Below, in pieces: positions 16,781-26,304 of a stretch of 64,000 bases of DNA (position 1 is the first letter of the stretch; the number at the start of each line of letters is the position of its first letter). This stretch comes from a bacterium (GTDB lineage: Bacteria > Myxococcota > UBA727 > JAUIJE01), in NCBI GenBank assembly GCA_030431455.1, contig JAUIJE010000010.1, positions 186,001-250,000 on the forward strand, in the 5' to 3' direction. The position numbers and the translations under genes are program-made. The notes under the pieces were generated by a model that was not told the DNA's origin, did not search any database, and was given only the letters and a program-made list of their open reading frames with translations.

Positions 16781-18331
16781 ATGGACTTTCTGGACTTCGA
16801 ACAGACCCGCGCGACGAGCGAAGCCATCAAAGTGGTCCTCGTGGCCGGGGCCATCGGGTTGGTGTGGGCGTGGCGACGCCTGTCGCCCACGCTCGCGACC
16901 CGGCTCCTCGTGGTGTTGGTGCTCGCCTCCGGCATCAACTACATGCGCTACAGCCCCAACGTGTTCCTCAAGCAGCTCGATGCCTACGACCTGGTGCACT
17001 ACTACCTGGGGGCCAAATATTTCGACGAGCTCGGCTACTTCGATCTCTACCCGGCGATGCTGCTCGTCGACGTCGAACATGGGCCCTACAACCGCAAGTC
17101 CCGCTTCTACCGCGCCCAAGACAAAGAACACGGCTACCGAGAGCGCACCCCCCTGTCCCACGCCCACCAACGCGGACGGGAGGTGCGCGACAAGCACTTC
17201 ACCCCGGAGCGGTGGCGCGCGTTCGAGCATGACTTCCTCGTCATCCAGCGCAACCACGGCCTCGGCGCGGGCCTCTGGAACACCCTGATCAACGACCGGG
17301 GCTTCAACGGCACGCCGGTGTGGCTGATGTTCGCGCGGCCCATCGCCAATGCCTTTCCCGTCGAGTGGATCAAAGCCCTGTGTTGGCTCGACGTCGCCCT
17401 CCTCACCCTCGCCTTGCTCGCGCTGGCCTGGGCCTACGGTCGCAACACCGCGCTGTTCGCGTTGCTGTTCTTGTTCCTCACCTATTCGTTGCGCTGGCCC
17501 TACGTGACCTGGGCGTTCTTACGCTACGACTGGGTGTCATGCCTGCTGATTGCCATGGCATTGCTCAAGAAGGGCAAGTTCCCCTTCGCGGGGGTGCTCA
17601 CCGGCTATGCCGCATTGGTGCGCCTGTTCCCCGCGGCGTGGATGTTCGGCCCGTTTATGCAGGGGGTGTTCGGTCTGTTTGACGGCAAAAAACCGTTCAA
17701 GGAGCGCATCAACAAAAAGCTGGTGCTGTTCGCGACCGGCTTTGTCCTCTGCGTGGGCCTGCTCGAGGGCGCGGCGATCGGGATCTTTGGCATGGACGCG
17801 GTCCGGACCCACGCCCACAACATCACCGAGCACATCAAGCCCGAGGAGCTGTCGTCGAGACGCGTCGGGTTCGCCCTCGCCTACTCCTATCATGGCAAGC
17901 AGACCCCGAAGAACCTCGCCCCCGAGCGCAAAATCCAGATCAAGCACGAGAGCGGGAGCCGCACGTTCTTGGCCGCGCTCCTCTTGATCGCCCTCGGCTA
18001 CGCGGCCCGCAAAAAGCGCCCCGACGAGAGCTTCGCCCTGGGCGCGATCCCGTTCTTCATGTTGTCGACGGCCAGCTACTACTACTACGTCTGCCGCATC
18101 ACCCTCATCGCGTGGCACGCCAGCGACCTCGACAAACACCGCAACCGGGTGGGGCTGACCATCTTGCTCGGCATCGAGCTGTTCACCAATTTGGTGCAGT
18201 CATCGATGCCGGGCTACCGGGTGTTCCTCATCGGCTACATGTCGTGGGCGCTGCTCGGGTATTGCATCTGGCTGACCTTCGCGCTCCTGGGCGAGTCCCG
18301 GGGCGCCCCCGACGACGACGAGACCAACTGA
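16781..18331 (+). CDS. multi-pass membrane protein, GT-C glycosyltransferase-like (paralog B)
   Basis: 516-residue multi-pass protein, paralog of the gene ending at 14969. Shared features are an early helix, a loop with DLVHYYLGAKYFDELGY, the HFTPERWRAFEHD loop, a pore-like middle (RWPYVTWAFLRYDWVS) and a late YYYYVCRITLIAWHASD helix. The ATG at 16781 is preceded by GAGG. The frame is open far upstream, but those codons lie inside the opposite-strand paralog and read as non-protein, so they are excluded. The two paralogs are transcribed away from each other from a 117-bp spacer (16664-16780), which should hold both promoters. Likely a transferase using a lipid-linked donor; substrate unknown. 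Confidence 0.65.
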   Translation: MDFLDFEQTRATSEAIKVVLVAGAIGLVWAWRRLSPTLATRLLVVLVLASGINYMRYSPNVFLKQLDAYDLVHYYLGAKYFDELGYFDLYPAMLLVDVEHGPYNRKSRFYRAQDKEHGYRERTPLSHAHQRGREVRDKHFTPERWRAFEHDFLVIQRNHGLGAGLWNTLINDRGFNGTPVWLMFARPIANAFPVEWIKALCWLDVALLTLALLALAWAYGRNTALFALLFLFLTYSLRWPYVTWAFLRYDWVSCLLIAMALLKKGKFPFAGVLTGYAALVRLFPAAWMFGPFMQGVFGLFDGKKPFKERINKKLVLFATGFVLCVGLLEGAAIGIFGMDAVRTHAHNITEHIKPEELSSRRVGFALAYSYHGKQTPKNLAPERKIQIKHESGSRTFLAALLLIALGYAARKKRPDESFALGAIPFFMLSTASYYYYVCRITLIAWHASDLDKHRNRVGLTILLGIELFTNLVQSSMPGYRVFLIGYMSWALLGYCIWLTFALLGESRGAPDDDETN

Positions 18332-18389
18332 TCGACACGGCCACAGCCGCCCCGACCCCCTTCGCACCGAGGGCCGGGGCGGGTGTGCC

Positions 18390-19385
<996 letters not shown>

Positions 19386-19395
19386 GTCGTTCTCC

Positions 19396-21597
19396 TCAGT
19401 TCTCGAGCAGCCACGCGCGGGCCGCCTCGATCACAGTGTCGACGCCGGCGATGGCGTCCGATTGTTTCTGCAGGGTCTCCACCTCCGGGGTCAGGCCGAT
19501 GGAGGTGTTGAAGTCCAGATTGGTGTCGCCGCTGCTGGCGAGGAAAATCGAATCGTGGACTTGGAATGACCCGCCGATCAGCTCTCCATAGTAGGTGGGC
19601 AGATTCCAGATCACCCCGAACGCGCCGTGGGTGGACCCGGCGCCGAAAATGCGGGTGGGGCCGGAGCGGAAGCTCAACGCCTTGGTGGTGTAGTCGTTGC
19701 CGGACACGTCCATGGCGTTGAGAATCGCCAGCTTCGTCGACGACGATTGTCCGAAGCCGGTGCCGGTCAACCCCAGCGGCCACCGGGTCCCGCCCCCGCA
19801 CGGCGAAAAGAACCCGCTCTGGGCCACGCAGTCCATGGTGTCTTCCTTCTTTTGGTAGGTGACGGCCTCGTCTTCCCACCAGGTCAACATGTCGGCGGAG
19901 TAGTAGTCGTTGGGATTGATGAGGTAGCTCACCAACGCGTCCACCCCCTCGATGGTGCCCCCGCGGCCGGTGCGCTGGTCGAGCATCATCAGGGGCGCCT
20001 GACTGCCCGCCGCGGACATGACCTGACTGTGCCAAGCCTGGCCCTCGGGGCTCTGGCTGCCGGGCACGCCGTTGATCAGCAGGGTGGTGATGCCATCACC
20101 GTCGACGATGCTGCCCGCGAAGTTGTAGTCGGTGACCTGGGCGCTGTTGACCCGGCGCCGGAAACGTTGGTCACAAGGGGGCGCGTCGTAGAGCCAGTTG
20201 GGCACCCCGGGGCCAAAGATCGGGTCTCCGAGGAGGGCGGCCAAGTCCAGGTCGATGACCTCGACGTCCTGGGCCGCGCAGGGGGTGACCCCGTCGGTCG
20301 GCGTGCACCGCTCAAAGGTGAGGGTGGCCCCGGTGCGCAACGCAGCGTTCATCAAGGAGGGCGTGATCACCACCTGAGCGGCGCGCGGGTCGCCGCCGTG
20401 CCCGACATACCGGGGGGCGAGCGCGGCCCAGTCAAATGGTGCCAAGCCGTCGATCGCCACCAGCACGTCACCGTCTTGCAGCGCCGACGAGAGCGGCCCG
20501 TTGCCCCCGGCCGCGAACACCAGCGGGAAGGTGCCCCCCGCGGGCAACAGGTCGGCGTCGCCGAGCCCGAGGCACACGCCCCCCATCAGTTGGGTGGGGT
20601 AGCTCATGTACGGCGCCGAGGCGTGGCCGTCTTGCAGGCCGTCGACCGCGGCTTTGAACGTGGGCCAGAACGCGGCGTCCGCGGGGTTGTCGATCAGCCC
20701 CTGCATCGCGGTGTCGAAGGGCCCCATCAGCGTCTGGGGGATGCGTCCGCCTTCGTAGCTCATGTACTCGAAGCGGCGGCGGGTGACGTAGTCGGCGCGG
20801 GCGGCGTCGTCGAGGGGCGCGGGGCCATCGACGATGGCGGTGTCCGCGCAGCGCCCGTGCAGACATGTGCCTTGGGCCCCGCACACGTCGTACTCGTCCA
20901 CCAGCGTACAGCTCGCGTTGGGCACCAGGGCCGGGCCGACGTCGACGATCTCGAGCGCGTCGAGGCGGGTGGCGGCGTTGTAGTTGTAGCCCACCGCGTA
21001 GCTCTGCTGGAGAATCGCCACCTGTTGGTCGCTGAGTAACAGGTAGGCGGGCTCGACTTCGCCGCCCACCGCGTAGTCGAACGGACCGGTGGAGTATTCG
21101 CGCCACCCGTCGGAGGTCACCCGGCCGGTGGGGCGGAAGGGGACGCTGCCAAAGCTGAGACCGCCGTTGAAGGCCGCGCCGTCGGCGTAAAAGGCCAGCG
21201 AGAGGTCCCACAATGTTCCTTCAGGCTTCTGCCAGATGCGCATCTCCACCCGGCGGCCGATGAAGGTGTCGGGCAAACCGCCGAGCTGGATGTTGCCGAA
21301 GTACGCGTCCTCGCTGCGCAGGCGCAGGGCGCCCTCGCCCTCGAGGCCCTCGGGGTCGGGGGCGAACAGCGCCGAGACCTCGATTTGGTTGAGCGGGCTT
21401 TGCTGCAGGTCGTAGAGCGTCAGCGGCAGCTCGGGGGGGAACGTCGAATAGCTGTCCAGGGCGATGGCGTAGTCCGCGTCGTCGAGCGACAGGCGGCCGG
21501 TGGCGGCATCGAACGTGGAAGCGGCGGCGCGGCCCGCCATCATCCCGGCGCACGCGCACAGGGTCAGGCCGCAGAACATGAGCAGTGGTCGATTCAT
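19396..21597 (-). CDS. exported S41-like peptidase with PDZ and EGF-like segments
   Basis: 733-residue secreted protein. A signal peptide spans about 1-25, followed by a ~190-residue beta-rich domain, a Cys-rich EGF-like hinge ([18 protein letters not shown]), a PDZ-like domain ([15 protein letters not shown]) and an S41 catalytic part. The latter has the [11 protein letters not shown] strand that corresponds to LDLRGNGGG, and a probable nucleophile Ser in [11 protein letters not shown]. The ATG at 21597 is preferred because it opens the signal peptide and has GAGGAGA upstream; longer forms do not. The downstream gene is the Gly-Asp lipoprotein. The family call is moderate because the S41 signature is divergent. 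Confidence 0.65.
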   Translation of the reverse strand: MNRPLLMFCGLTLCACAGMMAGRAAASTFDAATGRLSLDDADYAIALDSYSTFPPELPLTLYDLQQSPLNQIEVSALFAPDPEGLEGEGALRLRSEDAYFGNIQLGGLPDTFIGRRVEMRIWQKPEGTLWDLSLAFYADGAAFNGGLSFGSVPFRPTGRVTSDGWREYSTGPFDYAVGGEVEPAYLLLSDQQVAILQQSYAVGYNYNAATRLDALEIVDVGPALVPNASCTLVDEYDVCGAQGTCLHGRCADTAIVDGPAPLDDAARADYVTRRRFEYMSYEGGRIPQTLMGPFDTAMQGLIDNPADAAFWPTFKAAVDGLQDGHASAPYMSYPTQLMGGVCLGLGDADLLPAGGTFPLVFAAGGNGPLSSALQDGDVLVAIDGLAPFDWAALAPRYVGHGGDPRAAQVVITPSLMNAALRTGATLTFERCTPTDGVTPCAAQDVEVIDLDLAALLGDPIFGPGVPNWLYDAPPCDQRFRRRVNSAQVTDYNFAGSIVDGDGITTLLINGVPGSQSPEGQAWHSQVMSAAGSQAPLMMLDQRTGRGGTIEGVDALVSYLINPNDYYSADMLTWWEDEAVTYQKKEDTMDCVAQSGFFSPCGGGTRWPLGLTGTGFGQSSSTKLAILNAMDVSGNDYTTKALSFRSGPTRIFGAGSTHGAFGVIWNLPTYYGELIGGSFQVHDSIFLASSGDTNLDFNTSIGLTPEVETLQKQSDAIAGVDTVIEAARAWLLEN

Positions 21598-21634
21598 CAA
21601 CGTCTCCTCGCCTCGGGCGTCGAGAGCGTTTGAG

Positions 21635-21660
21635 CACACACCGTGCCACGGTGTGGGTGC
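21635..21660. promoter_or_regulatory. inverted repeat in the leader of the S41-like gene
   Basis: Arms CACACCGT (21637-21644) and ACGGTGTG (21648-21655) around a GCC loop, extended outward by GCAC/GTGC with one mismatch. It lies about 40 bases before the S41-like start. It could be an operator or an RNA hairpin; there is no T-tract, so a terminator is unlikely. Confidence 0.4.
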
Positions 21661-21793
21661 TTCCCAACCGGCTGATTTCGCGGAGGTTTTGTCGCGATCG
21701 GCCGGCGATCGGGCGCCGGGTGTGCGCGGGGGCGACGCCACTTTTTTGAGGTGCGTGCATTCCTTGCCGGCGCAGGAGCGCCAGGGCGCGCCC

Positions 21794-22498
21794 TCAGTGG
21801 CGCAAATCGACCAAGGGCAGCGCCGCGCGGGGCGCGCAGACCATGTCACTGTCTGACATGGCATGTGCACGAGCGAGCAACGACACCAGCACCTGGGTCG
21901 CCTCCTCGAGCGTCCGGCCAAACGACACAATACCGTCCCGGTGCGCCGTCATCGCAAACACCTGGCGTTGGTCCGCCCCCGCGCGAAAAAGCCGCGACAC
22001 CTCGCCCGCCATCGCGGGGGTGCCGTAGTCGACGTCCGCCTGGGTACAGGGCAACCGCAGCGCCTGGCGGGCCTCGAACACCAGAGGACAATGAATATGC
22101 ACAACCGCGCGGATCGCGGGGCTCAGGTCATAGACCGCGCCGTGGGTCATGGACTCCGACGAGGGGGCGGCCGGCCCCACGCTGTCCACCGCGTTGTCTT
22201 TGATGCGGTACCGCTCGACCACGCAGAGGTCGTCGCGGGACAGGCAGCGCGCGCCCCCGGTCTGGGTCCCGGTGATCACGAACCGGCGCGCCCCCCGGGG
22301 GGCGCCGTGCGGCGGGATGCGTACACTCACATTGCCAAAGCCCGCGCCGTCGTAACGGGCGGGGTCTTGGCCGATGCCCCCCAGGGCCGCGACCACCGCC
22401 CGCCACGCGAGCAGCTCGGCCGCGCACTCCTGGGCAAAGGGGACAAGCGGTCCCGGGCGGTGGGCGGCGGCGAACTTGGTGACCCCTTCGGTGGGCAT
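21794..22498 (-). CDS. class II aldolase/adducin family protein
   Basis: 234-residue cytoplasmic enzyme of the class II aldolase/adducin fold, a group that includes fuculose- and ribulose-phosphate aldolases and methylthioribulose-1-phosphate dehydratase (MtnB). Typical blocks are GAGFGNVSVRIP near the N-terminus, a SRDDLCVV segment, and the zinc-binding His pair in AVVHIHCPL. A third His is expected near MTAHRDGIVSFG, which is present. Length is normal for the family. It is a single gene, with 196 bp to the S41-like gene and a divergent lipoprotein gene upstream, so context does not tell the substrate. Confidence 0.8.
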   Translation of the reverse strand: MPTEGVTKFAAAHRPGPLVPFAQECAAELLAWRAVVAALGGIGQDPARYDGAGFGNVSVRIPPHGAPRGARRFVITGTQTGGARCLSRDDLCVVERYRIKDNAVDSVGPAAPSSESMTHGAVYDLSPAIRAVVHIHCPLVFEARQALRLPCTQADVDYGTPAMAGEVSRLFRAGADQRQVFAMTAHRDGIVSFGRTLEEATQVLVSLLARAHAMSDSDMVCAPRAALPLVDLRH

Positions 22499-22654
22499 GC
22501 TTGTGCCTAAGGCGTGGCCGGGCCGGGCGCAACCACATCGACGACGGGTCCGCCCGGGTTGCGTCGATCTGCCGGACCCGCGGGTGATGCCGGTCATGAC
22601 GGGCCCCCCGGTCCAGATCCAATCCCAGACACACTCAACGCCTGGGAGGCAAAC

Positions 22655-23410
22655 ATGTGGCGAATGGTTTTGGTGGTGTCGTTGGCGATGTCGAGCGCGG
22701 TGGCCTGTGACGGCGGATTTGCGATGGGGGAGCCCGAGCTGCCCGCGCTGTCGGTGTTCAAGATCCTCAAGCCCCACGAGATGAAGGCGCAGGCCGCGCA
22801 GAATGCTTCTGCAGTGTGCGCCACCGGGGATGAGAACTACACCACCCTGAGCGCGATCATCGACGAGGAGAACGCCGCCCACGCGGAGGATCTCGCCCTC
22901 ATCGAGGCCGCCCTGCAGAGCAACCCGGTGGTCGACCAGGGCATCGTCGAGTACGAGGCCGAGATCGAAGGGCGCACCCTGGTCATCGCGGTGGTGAGCG
23001 ACGCCAGCGAAGGGCACGTGTTCACCGGCACCCTGGTCGACGAAAATGGGGAAGAGCAGGAGGTCCTCGACGGGGTGAAGGTCGCCGACCGCGAGTCGGG
23101 CACGCTCAACCTCCACCTCCCGGACAGCGAAGCGCTGCAGGTGGTGTTCGACGAGGACGAGGACGGCGACCAACGCATCGTGCGCACCGCGGGCAGCCAC
23201 GAAGCCGTCCTGGAGATCACCGGCAGCGATGTGCGGTTGGTGGTCGACGATGTCATCGCCTGGTGGAACGTCGACGACGACGCGGGGGTGGTGCTCAGCG
23301 GCGATGCCGCCACCGGCATCGGTTGCTTCGAGGGCGGCGCGGACGAGACCGAGTATTGCGACCTCGCGTGCACCCCTGACCTCATCGCCAAAGTGACAGG
23401 AGGCTTCTGA
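22655..23410 (+). CDS. acidic exported protein, probable lipoprotein, 251 aa
   Basis: 251 residues beginning with a signal peptide that ends SSAVACDGG; the Cys at 18 sits in a loose lipobox, so lipidation is likely but not certain. The mature part is very acidic (runs such as DEDEDGDQ) and beta-rich, with four Cys near the C-terminus (GIGCFEGGADETEYC, DLACTPD) that could form two disulfides. The ATG at 22655 has a strong GGGAGG site. It is monocistronic: 156 bp of spacer separates it from the divergent aldolase gene and a good terminator follows. No family recognised. Confidence 0.75.
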   Translation: MWRMVLVVSLAMSSAVACDGGFAMGEPELPALSVFKILKPHEMKAQAAQNASAVCATGDENYTTLSAIIDEENAAHAEDLALIEAALQSNPVVDQGIVEYEAEIEGRTLVIAVVSDASEGHVFTGTLVDENGEEQEVLDGVKVADRESGTLNLHLPDSEALQVVFDEDEDGDQRIVRTAGSHEAVLEITGSDVRLVVDDVIAWWNVDDDAGVVLSGDAATGIGCFEGGADETEYCDLACTPDLIAKVTGGF

Positions 23411-23435
23411 CGGACAGACGACCCGCTTGATGTGC

Positions 23436-23465
23436 AAAACCCCGCCGTCCCGGCGGGGTTTTTTT
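23436..23465 (+). terminator. Rho-independent terminator
   Basis: Perfect 10-bp stem AACCCCGCCG/CGGCGGGGTT with a TCC loop followed by seven T, 25 bases after the stop of the acidic exported protein gene. The A-run before the stem would allow weaker use from the other strand, where the barrel gene ends at 23485. Confidence 0.93.
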
Positions 23466-23484
23466 CTGGGTCCGCGGGCGGGCG

Positions 23485-24540
23485 CTACAGGTCGTAGCGG
23501 ATGCCCACCGCCGAGGTGATGCGGGAGAAGCTGAGCCGGCCCCGGGCGAGCTCGTTGCCGTACCAGGCGAAGCGCGCCTCGGTGGAGAAGCCATAGGCCC
23601 AGTAGCGGCTGATCGCGGCTTGTACGCTGTTCTGGCTCTCGTCGTCGTCAGCCAAGAACAGCCGCTGCCCGATGGAGAGCCCGTCGTCGTACTGGGTGAT
23701 CTGCAGCGCGGCCTGCCCGGTGACGGTGATGGCCAACGGCAACACCGTGCCCGCGAGGGCGTACAGCCGGTGCCGGGTGTAGGAATCGCCGCGGGAGTTG
23801 GACGCGTTGCGCAACAGGGTATAGCCGGTGTTCACGAACAGGCGCCGGCTCGACGAGAACGAGATCGTGGCCGCCAAGGGCCAGTCCGCGCGAATGCGGC
23901 TGTCGGCCGCGGCCTGGGGGGGCGTGGCCCGCAGCAAAGAGAAAAAGCCCCGGGTGGCCGCGGTGCCGGACAGCTCAAAGAACTCTTTGCGGGTGAGAAA
24001 AAAGCGCACCGCGAGCAGGCCCCCCCCGCTCAGGCTGGAAAACTCCGGGGTCCAGAACGAGTAAAAGGCATTGGCGGTGACCCCACCCCGGACGGCAAAA
24101 CCCCAGCCGAGGTTGCGCCCCACGGTGAGGCGCGCCTGTTCGAGAAAGTAGGCCCGGGTGTTGGTGTTCTGGGCGCGGATCTTGGCGATGGACAGCGCCC
24201 GGGCCCAAAAGCCGAAGGGCAGCCCGACGAGCAGGTCGGTGGTGTTCTGCCCGACGACCATGCGCTCGGTGCGCTGGTTGATGAACAGCTTGAGCCCCAC
24301 CGCGGCGTCGTTGAGCAGGGTGAAGCCGGGGCGGGACAAAGCCACGCTGCCGTCGAGCTGCAACCGGGCCAAGCCGTCCCCGGGCGCGAACCCGTCGGGC
24401 TGGTCTTTGTCCACCGCCACCCGGCGCGCGTTGGTGTCGTACTCGCCGAACGCCGAGACCCGGCCCCGCACCAACGCGTCGGCCTGCGCGGAGGACGCGC
24501 CGAAGCCCATGAGCATCAACGCGACGAGGACTTGCTTCAA
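23485..24540 (-). CDS. outer-membrane beta-barrel-like protein
   Basis: 351-residue protein with a signal peptide (cleavage near AQADA, ~21). The rest alternates polar and aromatic/hydrophobic residues as in transmembrane beta strands and ends in RITSAVGIRYDL, a C-terminal strand as used for barrel insertion. No porin signature is obvious. It starts with TTG at 24540, overlapping the stop of the J-like gene by 4 bp (TTGA), so its translation depends on that gene. Could be a porin, adhesin or assembly factor; the sequence does not decide. Confidence 0.65.
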   Translation of the reverse strand: MKQVLVALMLMGFGASSAQADALVRGRVSAFGEYDTNARRVAVDKDQPDGFAPGDGLARLQLDGSVALSRPGFTLLNDAAVGLKLFINQRTERMVVGQNTTDLLVGLPFGFWARALSIAKIRAQNTNTRAYFLEQARLTVGRNLGWGFAVRGGVTANAFYSFWTPEFSSLSGGGLLAVRFFLTRKEFFELSGTAATRGFFSLLRATPPQAAADSRIRADWPLAATISFSSSRRLFVNTGYTLLRNASNSRGDSYTRHRLYALAGTVLPLAITVTGQAALQITQYDDGLSIGQRLFLADDDESQNSVQAAISRYWAYGFSTEARFAWYGNELARGRLSFSRITSAVGIRYDL

Positions 24541-24926
24541 CGGGACCGGGGCGTTTCGGGGGTGGGCAGCAGGTGGGTCTCGAGCACTTCCAACGCCTGG
24601 GTGAGGCCGTCGAGAACCGATTGGGCGGTGACGCGCTGCTCGTCGCTGCCGTCCACGCTCTTGGGGTGGTAGCGGCGCACCATCACGCGGTACTGGGCCC
24701 GCACCTCGTCGAGCAGGGCCCCGTCTGGCAGCTCGAGCATCTTGTACGCGGCGGCGGCGTCCACGCGCCGGGAGAAGCCAGACGCGCCCGCTCGCGCGGT
24801 CACCCGCACCTTGTCCGCCGGCTCGTCCCCCCCCGCTTCGTCGAGGTCGACCTCGTCGTCGTCCGCGCCCAAGGCGCTGATCTCAGACCGCAAGAGGTTG
24901 CCCAGTCGACCGAGCAGGTTGTTCAC
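24537..24926 (-). CDS. J-domain-like protein with HPK in place of HPD
   Basis: 129-residue cytoplasmic protein. Residues ~60-115 match a J domain: helix I AAAYKMLELPDGA, helix II LLDEVRAQYRVMVRRYHPK, and a helix III segment ending in LEVLETHL. The invariant HPD tripeptide that activates Hsp70 reads His87-Pro-Lys89. Such degenerate J-like proteins usually do not stimulate DnaK and can serve as scaffolds. The N-terminal 50 residues are acidic. The GTG at 24926 has GGGAGGCG upstream. Its coupling to an outer-membrane barrel gene is unusual. Confidence 0.65.
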   Translation of the reverse strand: MNNLLGRLGNLLRSEISALGADDDEVDLDEAGGDEPADKVRVTARAGASGFSRRVDAAAAYKMLELPDGALLDEVRAQYRVMVRRYHPKSVDGSDEQRVTAQSVLDGLTQALEVLETHLLPTPETPRSR

Positions 24927-25065
24927 GACGCCTCCCTCATCCGCGACCTCCCGCGCGCAAAATGGCCCGGGAGGCTGATCTGCGCGTGGTCAAAAACTTT
25001 CAACCCCGCAGAACCTCGGACATCATCGCACATGGTGCCACGGCTGGCACCACCGAGAAACCAAG

Positions 25066-25608
25066 ATGCCCTCTCCCCGACGTTCCACCCCACCTCGCTC
25101 CACCCGGCGCAACAAGAAGCGCCGCCGGTCGAACCAAAAGAGCCGCATCCCCACCCTCACCACCGGCTCCCACCCCCGCCCGCGCAAAAAGAAGCGCGGC
25201 CGCGGCGCCACCAAGTCGCACACCCGCAAACGCACCCGGCGGGGCCTGCCGTTTTGGGCGTGGATGCTGTTCATGGCCGGCCTCGGGTTCGTCGTCGTGT
25301 CCGGGGCCGACGCCCTGTCCCGCATCGACCTCGGCCCGGTGAGCGAGATCGCGGAGAAGCTTCTCGACCGGTTCCTCGACCGCGACCTCCCCACCCTCCG
25401 CGAACGCGAGGCACAAAAGAAGGCCGCGGCCGAACCCCCCGCCCCCGCCCCCGCGCCGCCCCCCGCCGAGGCCCGCGCCGACGAGCCCGCCCCGCCCCCC
25501 GACGAGTACGTGCGGGAGAGCCAAGCCGCGCCCCAAGCCGAGACCCGCGCGGACCAAGAGCGGCAAAAACTCAACGACCTCATCGATCGCGTGACCTCGC
25601 AATTGTAA
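25066..25608 (+). CDS. hypothetical single-pass membrane protein with basic N-terminus
   Basis: 180 residues. The first ~65 are extremely basic (RRNKKRRRSNQKSR and similar), then a membrane helix (about 66-84, WAWMLFMAGLGFVVVSG) and a Pro/Ala/Glu-rich outer part (about 115-165) ending in a short helix. The basic part would face the cytoplasm and could touch nucleic acid or lipid head groups. It starts at the ATG at 25066 and ends 8 bp before the GST-like gene. No family recognised; low complexity makes homology hard to judge by eye. Confidence 0.55.
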   Translation: MPSPRRSTPPRSTRRNKKRRRSNQKSRIPTLTTGSHPRPRKKKRGRGATKSHTRKRTRRGLPFWAWMLFMAGLGFVVVSGADALSRIDLGPVSEIAEKLLDRFLDRDLPTLREREAQKKAAAEPPAPAPAPPPAEARADEPAPPPDEYVRESQAAPQAETRADQERQKLNDLIDRVTSQL

Positions 25609-25616
25609 ATCGCAGC

Positions 25617-26198
25617 ATGCAGCTGCTGTTCACCCCGCGTTCGCACTTCGCCCGCAAAGTCCGCATCCTCGCCGCCGCCCTCGACCTCCCGGTCGAGCTG
25701 GTCAACGTCGAGCGCGTCGAGCAACGGGACACCCAGGTGTTCGCCGGCAACCCGCTCATGAAGGTGCCCGCCCTCGTCGACGGCGACGCCTGCATCATCG
25801 ACTCCGACCACATCGCAAGCTACCTCGTGCGCGCCCACGATCCCGCCGACCGCTTCGACGTGCTCACCACCGACCCCGACCAGCTCAACCTCCGGGCCGT
25901 GCTCAATGGCGCGATGGTGTCCGAGGTCGAGCTCCTCCTCGCCCGCCGCGCGGGCATGAACATCCGCCAGGGTGACCGCTTCGCCAAACACTTCGATGTG
26001 CTCGACCAAAGCCTGGCCTGGCTCGAGGACCGCGCCGCCCTGGTGCCGGAGGCGCCGTCGTACACCGGCTTTCACCTCGTGAGCCTGATCGAACACCTGG
26101 CGCTCTTCGACCTCGTCGACCTCGGCCGCGAAAAGCTGCAGGCCCACGTCGCCCGCCTCGGGGCCCTGCCCTACGTCGCCCCCTCACGCCCCGTCTGA
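25617..26198 (+). CDS. glutathione S-transferase-like protein
   Basis: 193 residues with a thioredoxin-like N-terminal domain (MQLLFTPRSHFARKVRI; the Ser/Arg at 9-10 occupies the GSH-contact turn) followed by the NPLMKVPALVDGD strand-turn-strand with the conserved cis-Pro and the DSDHIASYL segment. A helical C-terminal domain follows. This is the layout of cytosolic GSTs. The ATG at 25617 begins exactly at the first strand. It probably follows the membrane protein gene on one transcript (8 bp gap). Substrate or reaction cannot be told; some family members are structural or stress proteins. Confidence 0.8.
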   Translation: MQLLFTPRSHFARKVRILAAALDLPVELVNVERVEQRDTQVFAGNPLMKVPALVDGDACIIDSDHIASYLVRAHDPADRFDVLTTDPDQLNLRAVLNGAMVSEVELLLARRAGMNIRQGDRFAKHFDVLDQSLAWLEDRAALVPEAPSYTGFHLVSLIEHLALFDLVDLGREKLQAHVARLGALPYVAPSRPV

Positions 26199-26304
26199 CG
26201 AGAAATTCACCAAACAAAACAGTGAGTTAGCGCCGCACCTGAGCGCCCCTTGCCGCCAGCCGGTGCGGCGGTACACGGGACGTGCCTCGTGACCGGGACC
26301 CGCC

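Noticed and set aside
18349-18380. GCCCCG...CGGGGC hairpin between paralog B and the Gly-Asp lipoprotein gene
   Set aside because: A partial stem with a mismatch and no T-run; in DNA this GC-rich such stems are expected by chance, so not listed as a terminator.
21598-21930. Longer N-terminus for the S41-like protease
   Set aside because: The extension lacks protein character and would bury the signal peptide; the ATG at 21597 has a good ribosome site.
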